Shown here: piece by piece, positions 6,201 to 7,230 of the stretch
How the letters are laid out: each line of letters begins with the position of its first letter
How positions within the stretch are numbered: position 1 is the stretch's first letter
Origin: Betaproteobacteria bacterium
GTDB taxonomy: Bacteria; Pseudomonadota; Gammaproteobacteria; Burkholderiales; Burkholderiaceae
Length of the DNA: 7,230 nucleotides
Reading direction: 5' to 3'
NCBI GenBank assembly: GCA_009921765.1
Contig: RFXC01000212.1
Location: 1 to 7,230, forward strand
The notes under the pieces: model-generated
Seen by the model: only the letters and a program-made list of their open reading frames with translations
Databases searched by the model: none
Told to the model about the DNA's origin: nothing
Made by a program: the position numbers and the translations under genes

Positions 6201-6877
6201 TCGGCTTTGTGATCGATGGTGCCGACACCGGCTTGTACGGCAGCCTGGAAATTGGCGGACACCACCGGGCGCCCGCGCGAGGTGCGCGGGCGCGATCCGG
6301 AGAGCGGAGAATTCCTCGATCCCGAGGGCAAGCCTTTCCAGGTCATGGTCCCGGAGCGCTCGCTGCGCATCTCGGGCAAGGCGTCGATCGCGGTGGGGCC
6401 GATCGAGCTCAGGGGGTCGGTCGACCTGCTCATCGACAAGCAGGGCATTCAGGCGGCGATGGATGTGGTCCTCGATCTCGGCCTCTTTGGCGAGGTGGGC
6501 TTCAAGGGGGCGGCTGCCATCATCAACACCGGCAGCGAGGTGCAGTTTGCCCTGCGGGTCGAGACCAACCTGTCATTTGGCATTGCAGCGGTCAATATCA
6601 GTGCCAAGGCCATTCTGGAGATCAACACCGGTTCGGACGACTACATCCCCATCGCAGGCGATACCCGGCCCATCGAGGGCGGCACCCTGTTCCGCCTCGA
6701 ACTGGACGGCGCACTGAAGATCCTCGCGCTCGAGGCCGAATTCAACGGGGTGGTCAGCATCGTCGACGAGGTGCTCGAGCTTCGGATCAACAAGGCGACC
6801 TTCGACTTCTTCGGTTTTATCGCAGTCGACGTCAGCGGGTATGTCCGCTCGGATGGCAACTTCCTGATTCAGGGTAA
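2..6877 (+). CDS. Giant repetitive beta-rich surface/secreted protein, 5'-partial, frameshifted
   Basis: This frame is open from the first complete codon at base 2 to a TAA at 6875-6877, so the true start lies upstream. The GTG at 68 is not the start, because the 22 codons before it belong to the same conserved domain. Codons 1-2086 (to about 6259) read as a coherent secreted-type protein: rich in Gly, Asp, Ala, Leu, Val and Ser, alternating hydrophobic strands, no cysteine at all, no membrane segment. Order: F-x-P-x-x-G-D-x-F domain (codons 1-71), lead-in (72-411), seven composite repeats (412-1904), tail (1905-2086). Calcium-type D-x-D-x-D-G loops occur in units 3, 4, 6 and 7. Beyond about 6259 the frame turns Arg/His/Gly-rich and gains cysteines, so codons 2087 onward are almost certainly not the native protein; the native sequence continues in frame 3. 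By family resemblance I infer an extracellular adhesin or matrix protein. Its secretion signals would be outside the window, so the export route is unknown. Confidence 0.85.
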   Translation, partial: TLGGELQLSLWDNFRPKAGDEFVILRYGSVQGRFDSGRGLFGLHDDIWFDLVQTGDAQTPGELKLVAREVVGGEAVGLIAGAITGTDLDQIGAALNADYFRRDFRVSIDADFSVPGFDLSGAFELVASPSSQSVSLSATGLESSVAGQRFSGNFNITHTIGPVSATTLTVANGRLALGVDAARIEVSGISGSVQLDAKGFTGSLSATRAGLFDEADQPIAGLAIDSLDGLEFLSGAMSIRGLSLNAEGLVSAQSDFGVAASLDGVTLVAENLSARLGDASFALGLDKGEAALVLDAEGGWALQAQGVLHAQLGPAFGLSAASARLALNSSGRSWGASDEVEAAGLRYQFFEMAADASLLVSLQEAVLDVAGFVALSGDLTVATSIQDLDLVGASRVLGARVFDLHAQGVAAFAGVGTGDERIGLQLADVDLALRLAAEPAQTGLSLSTPKTWLALRAQAAEAAVVGTDQIVAVAREVTLELNRASAPNAGVLDLSGAPVAGLDFSAPVEAIHLGWASFRIADSIFVQGAFSFSRIELDSVSAAGTPLPFDVEGFTVGADDVDLFMGYASESFDPARPFSEQADALYGFGAEDVRVGFLSARNLLGGKHTAVSASSGAVRLYGIDPADFQVSATGVNFALNTSSGLARPIDFKRSFPVDAGQGRTQAGYSIATGGAPVLIDFAGDTRTIGMRGATLGIAGFAHLSGSFGVDFGGRRTLPARSPLGNPVSVKADSFTIGATGVSAFVGVGGPYRTDTDGDGAVTASDAIANPDAMGLLIDDLSFALGLFRDSANRDRFVALTASAGQAGFIGFGEQLDLSVSDLDVAINYSSNPARTADFSALDGGGLRINNGQNDVLIDFDSALTRVSAGHVTADLMGLFHFEGGLSFERKIIDAVSLRGLGMAVDLPAEALIVAGRDLQAFTGINGPYLTDSDRDGSFDDEVPSADAIGFALNDVDLAFAMLQPALGGGQVLPISFYGIKASAASGGIVGTDPYLTLQADDLVFELNGAMSRGKPLPTVYADFSSIDAGGLEIPFGLDGPALNIDFDNNLIGVGISGTLGVFDLFTISPPRLDFRLELPDFDLGVDLDLSGVGLPGFQMPQLPDIDPAMLLPSIRLGDLGAIAPEISASAPDWLVSGIELLRDIDIRIGLTGVTGSIELPDLSLSVSEFVHLNGDFKINLGQSFTADMATGLDPMLAASADAVIREIESQLLPPNLPASDILRSVFDLSDDYSIAHDIDFKGISLGGNDIDLFIGQGTPNFDRSLSEQSGLLGFGLQGLSIGIGSFKADLPKWLKAGSVFSFSASADEMGAYGFGDALKILGEAITLEVNTGGKALGGFMRAMPVYSSVQSRNPQGATVAGVAIDTGGEPVTLDFAGHEIIGLDIGRADIAVADFLHLSGALAFRKGEVYDVAVNPGGIAPVASRLGVDLDLGADPIPLRVSAVTLGGAALSGFAGVGGPYRYGPDNDGDGLRDQINGGAVGLAVDNVDFGIALLKPVAFDLIPSLKQYLPQFVSAKATIGEAALVGIDESILSAKAEDVEVNINTFYWSLPDPATSKAVNAGLQLFGPPSINFPASKSFQEEDQDQDGAIDPGEDRNRNGTLDPAGFAVPAGGGRSVLIDHDEEIIQAKVGYAELNLAGFLQVSASMALTKRGTETVTLSNGDQASVSTIALGISNANGFVGIPSFENGVPRGYFVDADGDGRIEGRSVYEGGVLVRGEEDPSRGTRVVGTNDSAFGIAIEQLDLGVVLAREMVIGPSSLDFGVYLAAYADVREIAVVGLPDGITVKARDLRLELNTGARATLPGDFNLDPLSGIVSVDLANIDLAPASIDFSRSSWLNPTLEANRNASDADDQFSPGYAIETGDPARPIVLNYERQWLRIAGQAELNLYDLVRLTGVVDFRLDEEEGLTVFADVTASIGPGDLKISRRATGLLVLNDGGVALLMDVEALKLDLGEFVQLDAELVLTLNSFGEEIVYEVPEAFRSTVGLDEVVVPAYPPGKDPSWAGPYAALAGKGKLNLFDGSLEMVGDFAAIVAEVDGAITFEIGANAILDLPVIEPLGVVGTLGFVIDGADTGLYGSLEIGGHHRAPARGARARSGERRIPRSRGQAFPGHGPGALAAHLGQGVDRGGADRAQGVGRPAHRQAGHSGGDGCGPRSRPLWRGGLQGGGCHHQHRQRGAVCPAGRDQPVIWHCSGQYQCQGHSGDQHRFGRLHPHRRRYPAHRGRHPVPPRTGRRTEDPRARGRIQRGGQHRRRGARASDQQGDLRLLRFYRSRRQRVCPLGWQLPDSG
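215..1234 (+). other. Protein region: beta-rich lead-in before the repeats
   Basis: Codons 72-411 have no calcium loop and no recognised domain. They consist of short hydrophobic strands alternating with Ser/Gly/Asp turns, for example RIEVSGISGSVQLDAKGF (549-602). Near its end, AVLDVAGFVALSGDL (1094-1138) matches repeat element C (L-x-[IV]-x-x-F-x-x-L-S-G), so the last part is probably a degenerate repeat unit lacking elements A and B. Role not assignable beyond a structural one. Confidence 0.5.
1235..1597 (+). repeat. Composite protein repeat, unit 1
   Basis: Codons 412-532. Element A starts with FAGVG and runs straight into IGLQLADVDLALRL with no calcium loop, making this the shortest form. 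Element B is VVGTDQIVAVAREVTLELN (1391-1447). Element C ends FVQGAFSF (1574-1597) and lacks the usual I-D-F, having A-I-H-L instead. This is the most divergent of the seven units. Confidence 0.6.
1691..2134 (+). repeat. Composite protein repeat, unit 2 (SEQ-GFG variant)
   Basis: Codons 564-711. Element A starts FMGYASESFD and has FSEQADALYGFG in place of a calcium loop, a form shared only with unit 5. Element B is LYGIDPADFQVSATGVNFAL and its Asn (1859-1921). Element C is PVLIDFAGD followed by LGIAGFAHLSGSFGVDF (about 2018-2134), one of the clearest copies. Confidence 0.75.
2231..2662 (+). repeat. Composite protein repeat, unit 3 with EF-hand-like loop
   Basis: Codons 744-887. Element A starts FVGVGGPY, then the loop DTDGDGAVTASD (2261-2296), with Asp at loop positions 1, 3, 5 and 12, Gly at 6 and Val at 8. 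That is the canonical EF-hand/dockerin calcium pattern. MGLLIDDLSFALGLF follows. Element B is FIGFGEQLDLSVSDLDVAIN (2423-2482). Element C is VLIDFDS ... LFHFEGGLSF (ending 2662). Confidence 0.8.
2762..3202 (+). repeat. Composite protein repeat, unit 4 with EF-hand-like loop
   Basis: Codons 921-1067. Element A starts FTGINGPY, then DSDRDGSFDDE (2792-2824), an EF-hand-like loop with Asp at 1, 3 and 5, followed by IGFALNDVDLAFAMLQP. Element B is IVGTDPYLTLQADDLVFELN (2963-3022). Element C is LNIDFDN ... LGVFDLFTIS and breaks off into Pro-rich sequence where the other units have L-S-G and a strand, so its last strand looks replaced by the insert that follows. Confidence 0.78.
3203..3757 (+). other. 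Protein region: insert between repeat units 4 and 5
   Basis: This 185-codon stretch (codons 1068-1252) widens the gap between two successive F-x-G-x-G anchors to 332 codons, against 152-227 elsewhere. It begins Pro/Asp/Leu-rich (LPGFQMPQLPDIDPAMLLP, 3281-3337). It then contains a lone element C copy (LSLSVSEFVHLNGDFKINL, 3485-3541) and a probable amphipathic helix, DPMLAASADAVIREIESQLL (3578-3637), unusual in an otherwise beta-rich protein. The helix is judged by eye from Ala/Glu/Leu content. The lone element C suggests that a unit lost elements A and B, or that a partial duplication occurred. Confidence 0.55.
3758..4213 (+). repeat. Composite protein repeat, unit 5 (SEQ-GFG variant)
   Basis: Codons 1253-1404. 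Element A starts FIGQGTPNFD, then SLSEQSGLLGFGLQGLSIG, matching unit 2 and having no calcium loop. Element B is YGFGDALKILGEAITLEVN (3935-3991). Element C is PVTLDFAGHEIIG and IAVADFLHLSGALAF (ending 4213). Confidence 0.78.
4361..4954 (+). repeat. Composite protein repeat, unit 6 with EF-hand-like loops
   Basis: Codons 1454-1651. Element A starts FAGVGGPY, closely matching unit 3 also at DNA level (4367-4387 against 2237-2257). The loop DNDGDGLRD (4397-4423) follows, then VGLAVDNVDFGIALLKP. Element B is LVGIDESILSAKAEDVEVNI and its Asn (4574-4636). The B-C linker is long and holds a second, paired calcium-type loop (4751-4813). Element C is SVLIDHDEE ... LNLAGFLQVSASMAL (4853-4951). Confidence 0.78.
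4751..4813 (+). other. Paired EF-hand-like loops in the unit 6 linker
   Basis: DQDQDGAIDPGE (4751-4786) has Asp at 1, 3 and 5, Gly at 6, Ile at 8 and Glu at 12, a complete EF-hand loop pattern. It runs directly into DRNRNGTLD (4787-4813), a second loop with Asp at 1 and Asn at 3 and 5. Such back-to-back D/N-rich loops are familiar calcium sites in large secreted proteins. The DNA for the first starts with a 6-base tandem repeat (GACCAG twice, then GAC). Binding is inferred from pattern only. Confidence 0.65.
5042..5713 (+). repeat. Composite protein repeat, unit 7 with EF-hand-like loop
   Basis: Codons 1681-1904, the longest unit. Element A starts FVGIPSFENG, then DADGDGRIE (5093-5119), then about 23 extra residues including YEGGVLVRGEEDPSRGT before FGIAIEQLDLGVVLARE. 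Element B is VVGLPDGITVKARDLRLELN (5333-5392). A long linker precedes element C, PIVLNYERQWLRIAGQ with LNLYDLVRLTGVVDF (ending about 5707). Confidence 0.72.
5714..6257 (+). other. Protein region: beta-rich tail after the repeats, up to the frame change
   Basis: Codons 1905-2086 continue the alternating-strand pattern without elements A or B. ALKLDLGEFVQLDAELVLTL (5849-5908) resembles element C with Asp in place of Ser-Gly. The stretch VPAYPPGKDPSWAGPY (5987-6034) is a Pro/aromatic-rich loop. The last convincing codons in this frame read ADTGLYGSLEIGG (6221-6259). Confidence 0.5.
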
Positions 6878-7229
6878 GGTCGACATCGAGGTCGACATGG
6901 TGGTGCTGAGCCTCAAGGCGGGCATGTCGGTGACGTTCAGCAACCGGCAGTTCGGACTCAGTGTGTATGGCTCGCTCGACGTCGATATCGACCTGGGCTT
7001 CTTTTCGATCAAGCGGACGTTGGCGGGCTTCAGCGGCGAGATCGAGCTGACGGCTGCAAGCGCATCGCTTGCGGCTCGCGTGACCGTCGCAGGCTTCAGC
7101 ATCTCAGGCAGCTACTCGTGGAGCTGGGGTGCGCCGCCGGTCATCACCCATCAGATCGATGACGTGCTGTATCTCAATGCCGGCGATGTCGTGGATCGTT
7201 ATGGCGACAGCGATGGCGAGCTCTACGGC
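6213..7229 (+). CDS. Downstream continuation of the giant protein in frame 3 (3'-partial)
   Basis: Frame 3 is open from just after a TGA at 6210-6212 to the end of the window. From 6258 it reads as 324 codons of the same kind of protein as upstream: alternating beta strands, many Asp and Gly, no cysteine. Examples are SLRISGKASIAVGPIELRG (6354-6410) and EVDMVVLSLKAGMSV (6891-6935). The final part is aromatic (YSWSW, 7110-7124) and is followed by DDVLYLNAGDVVDRYGD, which I believe from memory of related giant proteins marks the passage to another domain type. The only in-frame starts near the 5' edge are ATG 6216 and GTG 6219, with no Shine-Dalgarno-like sequence before them, so independent translation is unlikely. 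I read this as the distal half of one gene split by a one-base shift. If the shift is a real mutation, this part is untranslated; if it is a sequencing error, the protein is continuous. Confidence 0.8.
6245..6300 (+). other. Frame change (+1) with adjacent G/C hairpin
   Basis: Upstream of about 6257 frame 2 is protein-like; downstream frame 3 is. The TGA at 6210-6212 in frame 3 limits the change to after that point, and composition places it at about 6245-6300. Dropping one G from GGCGGAC (6254-6260) would join IG directly to DTTGRPREV. GCGCCCGCGC (6269-6278) and GCGCGGGCGC (6284-6293) are exact reverse complements around a 5-base loop GAGGT, giving a 10-bp all-G/C stem beginning about ten bases after the shift. 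No U tract follows, so this is not a typical terminator. Confidence 0.8.
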
Positions 7230-7230
7230 G

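Noticed and set aside
6269..6293. G/C hairpin as a rho-independent terminator
   Set aside because: No run of T follows the stem and coding sequence continues for over 900 bases, so termination is not supported.
5438..6448. 336-codon open frame on the minus strand
   Set aside because: It lies opposite the giant gene, has Arg/His/Gln-rich composition unlike a folded protein, and runs across the frame change unaffected. It is expected from the third-position G/C bias of the plus strand.
6260..6877. Frame 2 residues after 6259 as a true C-terminal domain
   Set aside because: They are Arg/His/Gly-rich with several cysteines and no strand pattern, while frame 3 over the same bases is fully protein-like.

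Overview
The whole window lies inside one very long plus-strand gene for a giant, repetitive, probably extracellular protein. Both ends of the gene fall outside the window: the reading frame is already open at base 2 and is still open at base 7229. About 2,400 codons are visible. I recognise the architecture as that of giant, beta-rich, calcium-loop-containing adhesin or matrix-like proteins of Gram-negative bacteria. I cannot name a gene or a proven function. The sequence is GC-rich with strong G/C preference at third codon positions, which also explains the many long open frames on the other strand. This fits a proteobacterium such as a beta- or gammaproteobacterium, but no taxonomic marker is present and that placement is a guess.

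Layout: 2-214 encodes a short domain with the pattern F-x-P-x-x-G-D-x-F-x-I-L, common next to beta-repeat regions in large surface proteins. 215-1234 is a beta-rich lead-in. 1235-5713 holds seven units of a composite repeat (units 1-7). Each unit has three conserved elements in fixed order: (A) an F-x-G-x-G start leading to a G-[LF]-x-[LIV]-x-[DQ]-[VL] strand; (B) a G-x-x-G ... D-[VL]-x-[LV]-x-[LIV]-N strand; (C) a P-V-x-I-D-F ... F-x-H-L-S-G strand pair. Four units (3, 4, 6, 7) carry an EF-hand/dockerin-like calcium loop of the D-x-D-x-D-G type in element A. Units 2 and 5 instead carry an S-E-Q ... G-F-G variant. A 185-codon insert separates units 4 and 5. 5714-6257 is a further beta-rich tail.

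The most notable event is a change of frame at about 6257. The protein-like reading moves from frame 2 to frame 3 (+1) and continues for 324 codons to the window end. The original frame degenerates into Arg/His/Gly-rich, Cys-containing sequence and stops at 6875-6877. A perfect 10-bp all-G/C hairpin (6269-6293) starts about ten bases downstream. This may be a sequencing error at a hard-to-read hairpin, a recent inactivating one-base insertion, or, less likely, recoding.

There are no RNA genes, mobile elements, CRISPR arrays, promoters or terminators that I can support. No stretch of the window longer than 300 bases lacks coding sequence.
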